From positions 1,290,717 to 1,354,716 of the forward strand of contig NZ_LZNS01000001.1 in the NCBI RefSeq assembly GCF_001984575.1: a stretch of 64,000 bases of DNA. The letters run 5' to 3'. A program made the translations under genes and the position numbers. Positions 32,022 through 40,370 of this stretch are shown piece by piece. This DNA is from Streptomyces sp. MP131-18. Lineage in GTDB: Bacteria > Actinomycetota > Actinomycetes > Streptomycetales > Streptomycetaceae. The number at the start of each line of letters is the position of its first letter. Positions within the stretch are counted from its first letter, which is position 1. Below the pieces are notes generated by a model. That model had not been told where the DNA came from. It saw only the letters and a list, made by a program, of their open reading frames with translations, and ran no database searches.

Positions 32022-32039
32022 GCGCCGATCATGGCATGT
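32018..32039. promoter_or_regulatory. Inverted repeat in the divergent methyltransferase promoter
   Basis: ACATGC-N10-GCATGT, overlapping the start codon and candidate -10 of the leftward gene. It suits a repressor site controlling the pair. Confidence 0.4.
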
Positions 32040-32074
32040 GAATGAGCCGACGCCGCGTTTGCGATCCCAGGCAT

Positions 32075-32080
32075 TAGAGT
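32075..32080 (+). promoter_or_regulatory. Candidate -10 for the rightward methyltransferase (leaderless)
   Basis: TAGAGT ends 9 bp before ATG 32090, which has no Shine-Dalgarno sequence, so the message probably begins at or within a few bases of the start codon. Confidence 0.45.
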
Positions 32081-32089
32081 ACGCTGGTC

Positions 32090-33079
32090 ATGCGAATGCA
32101 ACAGCAGCACACCGCACATTCCCCGGCTTCCCTGACCCGGTGGTCGATTGGCGGCCCGGCGGATGCCGCCGCTTCGGCCGGCGAGGGTGTCGTGGCCCTG
32201 ACCGCCGACGGTCTGTCCGACGAGGCGAGGCGCGGCGGTGCCGTCGTTCTCGGGCTTCACGAGGCCATGGTCCGTGACGATCTACCCCGCGCGCCGCTCG
32301 TGGACGTGCATGTGCCGAGCTACCGCGGCAAGGCGTTCGTCACCCTGCTGAGTTGGCTGGTTTCGCGGCACCTGGCCACCGAGGGCGGCACGGCTGCCTG
32401 GTTTCTGGCGAAACAGCAAGGCGCCGGCTCCCTGCCGGCATTGCTGACAGCTCTCGGCTGGCGGGACGTCAGCCGTGCCCGTACGGGGCGGCTGTACCGG
32501 ATCGCGGGTCGTCCGCCCGTTGAGGTCACCCCGCCCCAGCCACGCACTTTCGCCGCGCAGATGGACGGCCACGTATTGACGTTCGCCGCCGACTACGGTG
32601 TCTTCTCACCAGGTCATATCGACGAGGGCACGGCTCATCTCTTCGACGTGGCACTGCGGCAGCCGCACGTATCCACCATCGCCGATGTCGGTGTCGGCTA
32701 CGGTCCGCTCGCCCTGGGTCTGGTGCGCGCCGGAGTGGCCGATCGGGCCGTGGCCACCGATGTGGACAGCGTGGCACTGTGGTTGGCCGGCCGTAACGCC
32801 GAGGCCAATGACGTGCCGCTCGATGTGGTCTGCAGCACGGATCCGCTGGAGATCGAGGACACTCCGCTGACGGTGTGCAACGTGCCCACGCACATCGACG
32901 TGACCAGGACCACCGCTCTCATGCGCGGGCTGGCGCGTCGCACGTCCGGAGGGCACCGTCTGCTCGCCGTCGTCCACGCCAGCCTTGAGGAGCGGTATGT
33001 GCGGCACCTGGCCGACGTGGGCCTGACGGCCCGGCGCCATCCCGGGAAGAGCCACGTGGTGCTGGAGGCCGACGGCTGA
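32090..33079 (+). CDS. Second RsmC-like methyltransferase, full length, altered catalytic motif
   Basis: A 329-residue protein with two halves, as in RsmC: an N-terminal degenerate methyltransferase domain (about 1-145) and a C-terminal active-type domain with motif I ADVGVGYGPLALGL (about 201-214), ATDVDSVAL and TVCNVPTHID in the place of NPPxH. The Pro-Pro/Pro-Ala of the catalytic loop is V-P, so target amine binding may differ. It could be an rRNA methyltransferase with changed specificity or a self-resistance enzyme, as it borders a biosynthetic cluster. The first 25 residues are unlike the family; ATG 32096 is an alternative start. Confidence 0.72.
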   Translation: MRMQQQHTAHSPASLTRWSIGGPADAAASAGEGVVALTADGLSDEARRGGAVVLGLHEAMVRDDLPRAPLVDVHVPSYRGKAFVTLLSWLVSRHLATEGGTAAWFLAKQQGAGSLPALLTALGWRDVSRARTGRLYRIAGRPPVEVTPPQPRTFAAQMDGHVLTFAADYGVFSPGHIDEGTAHLFDVALRQPHVSTIADVGVGYGPLALGLVRAGVADRAVATDVDSVALWLAGRNAEANDVPLDVVCSTDPLEIEDTPLTVCNVPTHIDVTRTTALMRGLARRTSGGHRLLAVVHASLEERYVRHLADVGLTARRHPGKSHVVLEADG

Positions 33080-33271
33080 TCGGCCAGGACGCGTCGCCCT
33101 CTGTCCGCTCCAGCCCTCCGTGCACCGCATCGGCGGAAACGCAACTCTCGGAATCCTCTTTCGAGCGGCACCCCATTCGAGTCGATTCGGGTCGACGGTA
33201 TCTCCGGTGGATCTCCCACGCCCCTGCGGTGCAGGTGTGATCTGCTCACGGAACAGGGTATGTAGCGCCTC

Positions 33272-34738
33272 ATGATGCTCGAACAAGCGTCACCCCGAGG
33301 AACGGCTGTTGTCGGCGGCGGAATGGCGGGGCTCGCGGTTGCCCGCGCCATGTGCGAGGAGGGGGCGGAGCCGCCACTGGTCCTGGAGGCGGGACCGGAC
33401 ATCGGCACACGGCATTACCGGTCCCGCTACGACGGAGTCCGCGCCGACGAAATGTGGCTTCATCCCGTCACCGATCCTCATTTCTGGCGGCCTTACGTAT
33501 CCGCCAACGACAATTGGACGGACATCGCCGGGCTGCGCCGCTGCGTGGGCGGCCGCTCGCTGTACTGGCACGGTGTGGTGCTGCCACTTGAGGAAGCGGT
33601 GCTGAACGACACCGCGGCGTGGCCCCGGGAGATCGCCGAGGACCTGACGCGCTCCTGGCGCGGTGGCCCCTCCCTGTACGACCGTGAGAGACGACGGCTT
33701 GAGGAGTGGACCGGACGTTCGCTCAAGCTGGAACCGACCGAGCACACCGATCTCGGTCTGGACGGACTGACGCTCTCCTCGCTGCCCAGGGCCGTGCGAC
33801 CGGACGGGGACGACGGCCGCTGGGAGGCCTACTCACCGCTGCACGACGGCGCACCCGAGGTCGACGCCGATGCCGAGGTCCTGGGCGTGCTGGTGACGGA
33901 CGGCAGTGTCCGCGGCGTCCGCGTCCGGCGCCCGGACGGCGCCGTCGAGGACCTGCGCGCCGACCGCGTCGTGCTCTGCGCCAGCACCTTCGAGAACTCC
34001 CGGCTCGCGCTCCAGGCGTTGCACGACGCCGGTGCGCACGATGTGCCCGTGTTGACCGGCTTGGTCGACAAGGTGGCCCAGGGAGTGGTGGTGCCCGTCG
34101 CGCTGGACCGGCTGCCCGGTCCGTGGCGGCGGCTGGCGTCCAGCGGCGAGAACCTGCTGGCTCCCTGCCCGCCGGGTCCTGGCGGCGCGGTGGGCAATCT
34201 CTTCCTGCACACGTCGACGACGCCCGAGGGGTTGGCACTCCTCGAGTTCTACGTGCTGGGAGAGCAGCACCGGGGCGAGAACGGCAGGATCGTCTGCGAT
34301 CCGGCCGGGCAGTGGCCATGGCCGGTCGTCGTCGACGGCCGCCATGACGCCGTCGACCACCAGATCATCGAGACGCAGCGGCACCTGCTGACCACCGTGT
34401 GGGAGACGGTACGCGGCCGCCTGGGACTGGAACCGGCCACTCTCCACTTCACCGATCCGCTCGGCGGCGATCCGCTCGCCACCACCTTCAAGCGGACCTC
34501 CAGCATCACCTCGCCCAGGCCACCGCACACCTACGCTTTCCGGCTGGGGAGCGAGCTGCACGAGGCGGGCACCCTGCCCTACGGGCCGATGCTCAGCACC
34601 GACGGCGAGCTCCATGGTGTCCGCGGGCTGTACGTCAGCGGACCGGCCACCTTCCCCAGGACCGGCGCAGCCAATCCGGCCCTGACGATTCTCGCTCTGG
34701 CCAGACGCCTCGGGGCCCATCTGGCGAAGCATCCCTGA
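33272..34738 (+). CDS. GMC family FAD-dependent oxidoreductase
   Basis: A 488-residue flavoenzyme. It has the ADP-binding GGGMAGLAVARAM near residue 15, GGRSLYWHGVVLPL (about 91) in the GMC substrate-domain position, and the C-terminal GLYVSGPATFPRTGAANPALTILALARRL region carrying the second FAD signature. It should oxidise an alcohol to an aldehyde or ketone, as NeoG/BtrQ-type enzymes do in aminoglycoside pathways, making it a possible first step before transamination. No clear Shine-Dalgarno sequence before 33272. Transcribed toward the cluster regulator and ending in a hairpin. Confidence 0.85.
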   Translation: MMLEQASPRGTAVVGGGMAGLAVARAMCEEGAEPPLVLEAGPDIGTRHYRSRYDGVRADEMWLHPVTDPHFWRPYVSANDNWTDIAGLRRCVGGRSLYWHGVVLPLEEAVLNDTAAWPREIAEDLTRSWRGGPSLYDRERRRLEEWTGRSLKLEPTEHTDLGLDGLTLSSLPRAVRPDGDDGRWEAYSPLHDGAPEVDADAEVLGVLVTDGSVRGVRVRRPDGAVEDLRADRVVLCASTFENSRLALQALHDAGAHDVPVLTGLVDKVAQGVVVPVALDRLPGPWRRLASSGENLLAPCPPGPGGAVGNLFLHTSTTPEGLALLEFYVLGEQHRGENGRIVCDPAGQWPWPVVVDGRHDAVDHQIIETQRHLLTTVWETVRGRLGLEPATLHFTDPLGGDPLATTFKRTSSITSPRPPHTYAFRLGSELHEAGTLPYGPMLSTDGELHGVRGLYVSGPATFPRTGAANPALTILALARRLGAHLAKHP

Positions 34739-34745
34739 CCGTTGC

Positions 34746-34767
34746 CGCGGCCCGCCCCGGGGCCGCG
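34746..34767 (+). terminator. Hairpin after the GMC oxidoreductase
   Basis: CGCGGCCC - GCCCCG - GGGCCGCG, perfect 8-bp arms, 8 nt after the stop. The remaining sequence to 34991 holds no recognisable gene. Confidence 0.65.
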
Positions 34768-34991
34768 CCTGGCGCTCCGCTCCGTGTACCGTGACGATCG
34801 TCCGGCGTCCGAAGGATGTCCCCGGGAACCGCCGGCCGGACGGTTTCTCGCCGAAAGCGCCCTGGATGAGGACCGAACCTGCTCATCGAGGACGCGCTCA
34901 CCGCACGATCGCCGCCGGCGGCCACCGGTCCAGCGGGAGGAGCGTCAGGGCGGCGGTGCTCCTGGGCCGCGGCCAGGCGTCCCGCACCGTG

Positions 34992-36077
34992 TCACCTGAC
35001 GTCTCGTTCACGGTGGTCGGAGCTGTTGATCAGGAATTCCCAGCCCCGCTTGCGCAGCAAGTAGCCGGCCTGGAAACGGCTTTCCGACCCCAGTCGGTCC
35101 ATCACCTTCGCGATGTGCCTGCGACAGGTGCGCACCGAGATGTCCAACCGCCGGGCGATCTCCTCGTCGCGTATGCCCTGGACCAGCAGTCTGACTATGC
35201 TCTGTTGCACGCTGTCGGCCAACTCGCGGACTTCGTGCTGTCTCCCTGCCTCACCCGCGAAGTCCAGGCCCTGCTCCCAGGAGCGGTCGAACACCCGGGC
35301 CAGGAAGTCGACCACGGACGTCTCCCGGACGACCATGCCGGCCTGTGCACCCTCGCCGATGAGCACCGCCACCTGCCGGTCGAACACGACGATCCGGTCG
35401 TGCAGTTCGCCGACGGTGCGCACCTCGGCGGCCGCTCGGCGTGCCGCCGAGGTGTGCTCCCTGGTGGTGGCGTCGAGCCGGGACGGATGCTGGTACAGCA
35501 CCCGGACCCGGACCCCTTCACGCAGTCCGGTCTCGCCCCACAGCGTCTGCCGGAGTGCTCTGGGCGCGGGGTCCTTGCCGGGGTTGGCGACCAGCACTTC
35601 GCGCGTGCACGACCCGGCGAGGTCGCTCAGGGCGTGGTCCACGTCGTCGGCGCAGGAGAGCGGTTCGGTCACGCTCTGCTCGCCCGCGACGAGGTAGACG
35701 GACATCAGCCGGTCGAACTCGTCGCGCGTCCTGCTGACCTCCAGCCGGTGCCGGGTGATGGCGTTCTCCAGCGGCAGCATCGCCTCGGCGAGTGCCGCGT
35801 CGGGTCGGGCGGCGACGATCGCGCTCCGATCGGGCAATTCCCGCAGCAGTCGCCACGCCACCAGCGTATCCACGGCGTCCCGCAGCTCGCTCGGGTGTAA
35901 GCCGAGGTCGGCGGCCATGGCCGGGTAGTCGACTTCCCTGTTCTCCAGGACCCAGTCGTAAACCTGGTAGGCGTGTTCCTCGAGTCGCGGTGGCAGCAGC
36001 ATCGCCGTGTCGACTTTCGGTGCCCGATGAACGCGATGGAGATCGGTCACACTTCCCCGAGTCTTTCCGTTTTTCAA
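34992..36077 (-). CDS. TrmB-like/LuxR hybrid transcriptional regulator
   Basis: A 361-residue regulator. Residues about 25-90 form a winged helix (AYQVYDWVLENREVDYPAMAADLGLHPSELRDAVDTLVAW). A coiled stretch and a phospholipase-D-like pocket domain follow (REGVRVRVLYQHPSRLDA, ELHDRIVVFDRQVAVLIGEG). The C-terminus is a LuxR helix-turn-helix (RLLVQGIRDEEIARRLDISVRTCRRHIAKVMDRLGS). This architecture is frequent among Streptomyces cluster-situated regulators. I prefer TTG 36077, which has GGGAAAGGG six bases upstream, over GTG 36050. It faces away from the big biosynthetic operon across a 620-bp regulatory region and is the likely switch of the cluster. Confidence 0.8.
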   Translation of the reverse strand: MKNGKTRGSVTDLHRVHRAPKVDTAMLLPPRLEEHAYQVYDWVLENREVDYPAMAADLGLHPSELRDAVDTLVAWRLLRELPDRSAIVAARPDAALAEAMLPLENAITRHRLEVSRTRDEFDRLMSVYLVAGEQSVTEPLSCADDVDHALSDLAGSCTREVLVANPGKDPAPRALRQTLWGETGLREGVRVRVLYQHPSRLDATTREHTSAARRAAAEVRTVGELHDRIVVFDRQVAVLIGEGAQAGMVVRETSVVDFLARVFDRSWEQGLDFAGEAGRQHEVRELADSVQQSIVRLLVQGIRDEEIARRLDISVRTCRRHIAKVMDRLGSESRFQAGYLLRKRGWEFLINSSDHRERDVR

Positions 36078-36697
36078 GGCATCCCTTTCCCTGCGTTGGC
36101 TGCTCCCTGCATCGCACGAGCCCGTCACTCGTAAGCCTGCTGCACGTGCCGCGCAAAAGAGGGCATCGTCGGGTGGAGGGCCGGGGGTGAGATGAGGGAG
36201 GCAGTGCGACGTGCGGGCGAACAGTCGGTGACGGGTCACCCGTCGCCGTGGCGCCGGGGCCGAGTGCCACCGACTCGCCCCTCGCCTGGCAGTCCTCCGA
36301 GGCCAAAGTCCGTACAAGCCGGTGCCAGACGCGTCCACGCTGGGCAGCGTACCCGCCGGAACAGGCCGGGAACAGGCCGCAGGAAGACGGTTGGGCACAT
36401 GCGCGTGGCAACACCCATGGGGACCCGGCCGGGTCGGTGGGCGTCGGAGTCGTCGACGTCGTGCCGAGCGGCTGTGGACACGGTGACTATGCCGGCCCGG
36501 TGACAGTAGTCGGCTGGAGGGATGTCACGACCGCGGAGCCGGAAGCATGATCGTCACGTGTCCGGGATGAAGTCCTCTCGTGCCCTTCGTCGCTCCCAGA
36601 AGTCAGGAGTCGTGATGCTGTCTCGGTGCCGAAGAGGCTCGACGCACGGGGTGACGGGAATTCCGGTGCCCGGACGCGGCTCACGGAAATCTGCATC
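36078..36697. promoter_or_regulatory. 620-bp control region between regulator and biosynthetic operon
   Basis: No protein-coding frame is convincing. It holds a 23-bp imperfect palindrome (36226-36248), a GTGACA-N17-TGTCAC inverted repeat (36500-36528) and four GGTGAC half-sites (36227, 36482, 36499, 36650), two of them extended as GGTGACGGG. The region must contain promoters for the leftward regulator and the rightward operon; I cannot place their -35/-10 boxes with confidence. Confidence 0.55.
36226..36248. promoter_or_regulatory. 23-bp palindrome, candidate operator
   Basis: Arms CGG-T-GACGGGT and ACCCGTC-G-CCG around a central C: ten of eleven pairs match. It lies about 150 bp upstream of the regulator start. 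Confidence 0.5.
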
Positions 36698-38209
36698 ATG
36701 AGCGATGACATCGGTCCCGCACTGCCGGAGGACCAATTCCGGCGACTGGCTCACGAAACCGCCGGCATCGTGGCCGACTATCTGGCCGGTATCCGTGAGG
36801 ACCCGGTCTTCCGCGTCATGCCGGACATGGTGCGACGGCGACTGAAGGAACAAGCACTCGACGAACATTCGGTTTCTGCCCCGCAGTTGATACAGGAGAT
36901 CAGGGAATTCGTCCTGCCCTATCCGATGGGCAACGGGCATCCGCGGTTCTTCGGCTGGATCAACTCGGCTCCTGCGCCGGTCGGCATACTCGCCGAAATG
37001 CTGGTGGCAGCACAGAATCCGAGTGCCGATGTGGGTGACATCGCGGCCCTGCATGTGGAAACCGCAGTGCTCGGGTGGTTCAAGCACTTGATGGGGTTCC
37101 CCGCGGAGGCGGCGGGAATTCTGGTCAGCGGCGGAACGATGGCGACCATGACCGGCCTGGCCGCCGCCCGCCAGTGGGTCGCCGAGACCGACGGCTGGGA
37201 CGTCCGCCGGGAAGGGGTACGGCCACCTGACGGACGGCGGTTGCTCATCTACGTCTCGGAGGAGACGCACAGTTCTGTGCGCAAGGCCGTCGAACTGCTC
37301 GGTCTTGGATCTTCGGCGCTGAGGACCGTGGAGGTCGACGGCCGCTACCGGATGGACCCCGACTCTCTCTTGCGGCGGATCGAGCAGGATGCCGGCCCGG
37401 GCGAGCGGCCCTTCTGCGTCGTCGCCACCGCGGGCACGGTCAACTCGGGCGCGATCGACCCGTTGGCACGCATTGCGGACATCTGTGGCCGGCACGGTCT
37501 GTGGCTGCACGTCGACGGCGCGTACGGCGCCGTTGCGAGTACGCATCCCCTGGTGGCGCCTTCGTTCGAGGGGATCGCCCGCGCCGATTCCTTGAGTATC
37601 GATCCGCACAAGTGGCTGTCGGTGCCGGTGGAGTGCGGGTGCGCGCTGGTCCGGGACGGAGACCTGCTGCGCCGGACGTTCGCCTACGTCCCGCCGTATC
37701 TGCACACCGAGGAGGGCATGGGAATCGGCGGCCCCGATTTCGCCCAGTACGGGTTTCAGCAGACCCGCGGATTCCGCGCGCTGAAGCTGTGGGCGGTACT
37801 GCGCCACATGGGCGGGCGGGGAATGCGTGAGCTGATCGGACGGCACCTGGCTCTCGCACGGGAACTGGCGGGACTGATCGACGACGCGCCGGATCTGCGC
37901 ATGGCGGCGCCGGTCACTCTTTCGGTCGTGGCGTTCCGCTATGTCCCTCAGGGCACCGCCGACGATCCGGAGGCGCTGGACAGGCTCAACCGTGCGATCG
38001 AGGTCGAGGTGCAGAACGATGGCCGGGTCTTCCTTTCCACCACCCGGCTGAGGGGACGGCTGGTCCTGCGCGCCTGCGTACTGCACTACGACACGCGTGC
38101 GGAGGATCTCGTCGAACTCGTCGACGTGGTCCGGGAGATCGGCGCCGACCTGGCCGCCAAAAGTGCGTCCCATCAGTCCCGGCCATCCACGGAAGCGGAG
38201 GGAACTTAA
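36698..38209 (+). CDS. PLP-dependent group II amino acid decarboxylase
   Basis: A 503-residue aromatic-L-amino-acid/diaminobutyrate decarboxylase-type enzyme. Features are HPRFFGWINSAPAPVGILAE, GILVSGGTMATMTGLAAAR, the cofactor-binding Asp in WLHVDGAYGA and the PLP lysine in SIDPHKWL (Lys305). It removes CO2 from an amino acid to give an amine; the lack of family-diagnostic loops leaves aspartate, diaminobutyrate or an aromatic substrate open. The ATG at 36698 lies after CACGGAAA. It is the first gene of a long co-directional operon that reaches 50383; its stop is 3 nt from the next start. Possibly supplies an amine building block. Confidence 0.9.
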   Translation: MSDDIGPALPEDQFRRLAHETAGIVADYLAGIREDPVFRVMPDMVRRRLKEQALDEHSVSAPQLIQEIREFVLPYPMGNGHPRFFGWINSAPAPVGILAEMLVAAQNPSADVGDIAALHVETAVLGWFKHLMGFPAEAAGILVSGGTMATMTGLAAARQWVAETDGWDVRREGVRPPDGRRLLIYVSEETHSSVRKAVELLGLGSSALRTVEVDGRYRMDPDSLLRRIEQDAGPGERPFCVVATAGTVNSGAIDPLARIADICGRHGLWLHVDGAYGAVASTHPLVAPSFEGIARADSLSIDPHKWLSVPVECGCALVRDGDLLRRTFAYVPPYLHTEEGMGIGGPDFAQYGFQQTRGFRALKLWAVLRHMGGRGMRELIGRHLALARELAGLIDDAPDLRMAAPVTLSVVAFRYVPQGTADDPEALDRLNRAIEVEVQNDGRVFLSTTRLRGRLVLRACVLHYDTRAEDLVELVDVVREIGADLAAKSASHQSRPSTEAEGT

Positions 38210-38212
38210 GCC

Positions 38213-39745
38213 ATGAGCAACTGCGACGTCACTCTCGAACCCGGCTTCACGATCGCACCGGTGCCGCCCCGGATGTTCGGCGCACTGGTGGAGCACATGG
38301 GGCGCTGTGTGTACGGCGGTGTCTATGAGCCCGGCCATCCCAAGGCCGACGCCGCCGGTCTGCGCCAGGACGTACTCCAACTGGCCCGGGAAATGGGCGT
38401 CACCATGGCTCGCTATCCCGGTGGAAACTTCGTCTCCAGCCTTGACTGGGAGGATACCGTCGGTCCCGTCGCGGAACGCCCGGCCCGCCTCGAACTGGCA
38501 TGGCGTGAGATCGAGCCCAACACCTTCGGCCTGAACGAGTTCATGTCGTGGACGCAGCTCGCCGAGGCCGAACCGATGATGGTGGTGAACTTCGGCACCC
38601 GAGGTATCGCCGACGCGTGCAACCTGCTCGAATACACCAACTTCCCCGGTGGAACGAAGTACTCGGACCTGCGCATCTCCCACGGTGTCCGGGATCCGTA
38701 CGGCATCAAGATGTGGTGCATCGGCAATGAGCAGGACGGTCCGTGGCAGATCGGGCAGAAATCCGCCGTGGAGTACGGTCTCGCCGCGGCCGAGACGGCC
38801 AAGGCGATGAAGCGGATCGACCCGACCATCGAGGTGGTTTCCTGCGCCAGCTCATGGCGTTTCCTGCCGACCATGAACAGCTGGCAGGCCACTGTTCTCG
38901 AACACGCCTATGAGTATGTGGATTACGTATCGCTCCACGGCTACTTCGAACCCATCGAAGGCGACCGTGCCGGATACCTCGCCTCCGGCCTGGTCATCGA
39001 GGAGCTGATCGACGCGGCGGTGGCCACCTCGGACTACGTCGGCGCGAAGCTGCGGTCGAAGAGGAAGCTCCAGGTGGCCTTCGACGAGTGGAACGTCTGG
39101 TACGAGAGCCGGTTCAGCATCGACGACCGGTACGCCGACCAGAACCTCACCTGGGAGTTCGCGCCACGGCTGATCGAGGACACCTATACGGCCGAGGACG
39201 CGGTGGCGGTCGCGGGCATGTTGATGAGCCTGCTCAAGCACAGTGACCGTGTGACGGTCGCGTGCCTGTCGGAGCTGGTCAACGTGATCGCCCCGATTCG
39301 TGCCGAGCCCGGCAGCGAAGCCTGGCGCCAGAGCACCTTCTACCCCTTCGCACTGATGGCCCGGTATGCCCGCGGCCACGTTCTGCGGATCGAGCCCCGG
39401 GTGGAGAAGCTGCACTCGGCCACGTACGGCGACGTGCCGGCGGTCGATGTGCTGGCGACTCTCGATGCGGAGTCCGGAGCCGTCGCCGTCTTCGCGCTGA
39501 ACCGCCACAGCGAGCCGATGACACTGCAGGTGGCGATGCGGGCCCTGCCCGAGATGTCGGTCGTCGGGCATGTGGTGATGGGCGGTACCCGGCTCGACGC
39601 CACCAACACGGAGGCGAGCCCCGAGCAGGTCGTGCCTGAGCCGAGCACGGAGCACGAGATCACTGATCGGAAGCTCCTGGCGCAGCTCCCGCCGACCTCC
39701 TGGACCATGCTCCGGCTCGACCCCGCGGCCGCGCTGCGCGACTGA
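38213..39745 (+). CDS. GH51 alpha-L-arabinofuranosidase (or galactofuranosidase)
   Basis: A 510-residue GH51 exo-furanosidase. The acid/base Glu173 is in CIGNEQDG and the nucleophile Glu292 in AFDEWNVWY; VEHMGRCVYGGVYEPGH and RYPGGNFVSS are GH51 hallmarks. No signal peptide, so it works in the cytoplasm. It removes alpha-L-Araf; because beta-D-Galf has the same ring stereochemistry and some GH51 enzymes accept both, galactofuranosides are equally plausible given the mutase and Galf-transferases in the cluster. ATG 38213 with GGAGGGA. A second GH51 of clearly related sequence is at 54282-55799. Confidence 0.92.
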   Translation: MSNCDVTLEPGFTIAPVPPRMFGALVEHMGRCVYGGVYEPGHPKADAAGLRQDVLQLAREMGVTMARYPGGNFVSSLDWEDTVGPVAERPARLELAWREIEPNTFGLNEFMSWTQLAEAEPMMVVNFGTRGIADACNLLEYTNFPGGTKYSDLRISHGVRDPYGIKMWCIGNEQDGPWQIGQKSAVEYGLAAAETAKAMKRIDPTIEVVSCASSWRFLPTMNSWQATVLEHAYEYVDYVSLHGYFEPIEGDRAGYLASGLVIEELIDAAVATSDYVGAKLRSKRKLQVAFDEWNVWYESRFSIDDRYADQNLTWEFAPRLIEDTYTAEDAVAVAGMLMSLLKHSDRVTVACLSELVNVIAPIRAEPGSEAWRQSTFYPFALMARYARGHVLRIEPRVEKLHSATYGDVPAVDVLATLDAESGAVAVFALNRHSEPMTLQVAMRALPEMSVVGHVVMGGTRLDATNTEASPEQVVPEPSTEHEITDRKLLAQLPPTSWTMLRLDPAAALRD

Positions 39746-39791
39746 CGGACGGCCCGGAGGCGAAGCGTGACGAGATGAGTGGTGGTGTGGC

Positions 39792-40370
39792 GTGGCTGCG
39801 GGCTTCACATGTGTCGACCTGTCGGCGTGGTACAACAACGTGGGCCTGACGAGGCCGGACAACACCTCGGCAGGTGCGTTCAACGTCTGGCGCAACTCGC
39901 TGCCCGCGCACGAACTGCCGTGCGGGCAACGCGTCACCGTCGAGGGTGTTCCGTTCGTCCTGCCGCAGGCCGACGGCGACCGATGCGACAACGTACGGTG
40001 CGACGGACAGGTGGCGCCGGTCCCCTGCGGTGCGTACGACTGGGTTTACCTGCTCACCACCGCGGAGCGCAGGGTCGAGGACGAGATGGCGCTGCACTTC
40101 GCCGATGGCGCCGTGGACTTCGAGCCGTTGCGGGTGTCCGACTTCTGGGTGGCCCCCGCGGTGTTCGGCGAGACCGCTGCCTTCACCACCACCGTCATGC
40201 ACTATCCCCACCACATACAGCGGAACGTTCCGGCGACCGTCTGGTCCCAGCGGGTCCCGGTCACCCGCAGAGGACGGCTGCGCGCCGTCCGGTTCCCGGA
40301 CAACCTCGCCGTCCACATCCTCGCCATGACCTTGTGCGGGGCGGAGCGGAGGTCCCACGGTGCCGGCTGA
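39792..40370 (+). CDS. Stand-alone carbohydrate-binding-like beta-sandwich protein
   Basis: A 192-residue protein, not firmly assigned. VDLSAWYNNVGLT, LPAHELPCGQRVTVEGVPFVLP, DNVRCDGQVAPV and YDWVYLLTTAERR match, by my recognition, the jelly-roll module often attached to secreted glycosidases that starts VDLxxYFNN and contains GVPF and YDxLYLLxxA. Here it is free, without signal peptide or catalytic domain, right after a GH51 gene. It may be a non-catalytic partner of the furanosidase or bind a glycosylated intermediate. GTG start at 39792; overlaps the next gene by 11 nt. Confidence 0.6.
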   Translation: MAAGFTCVDLSAWYNNVGLTRPDNTSAGAFNVWRNSLPAHELPCGQRVTVEGVPFVLPQADGDRCDNVRCDGQVAPVPCGAYDWVYLLTTAERRVEDEMALHFADGAVDFEPLRVSDFWVAPAVFGETAAFTTTVMHYPHHIQRNVPATVWSQRVPVTRRGRLRAVRFPDNLAVHILAMTLCGAERRSHGAG

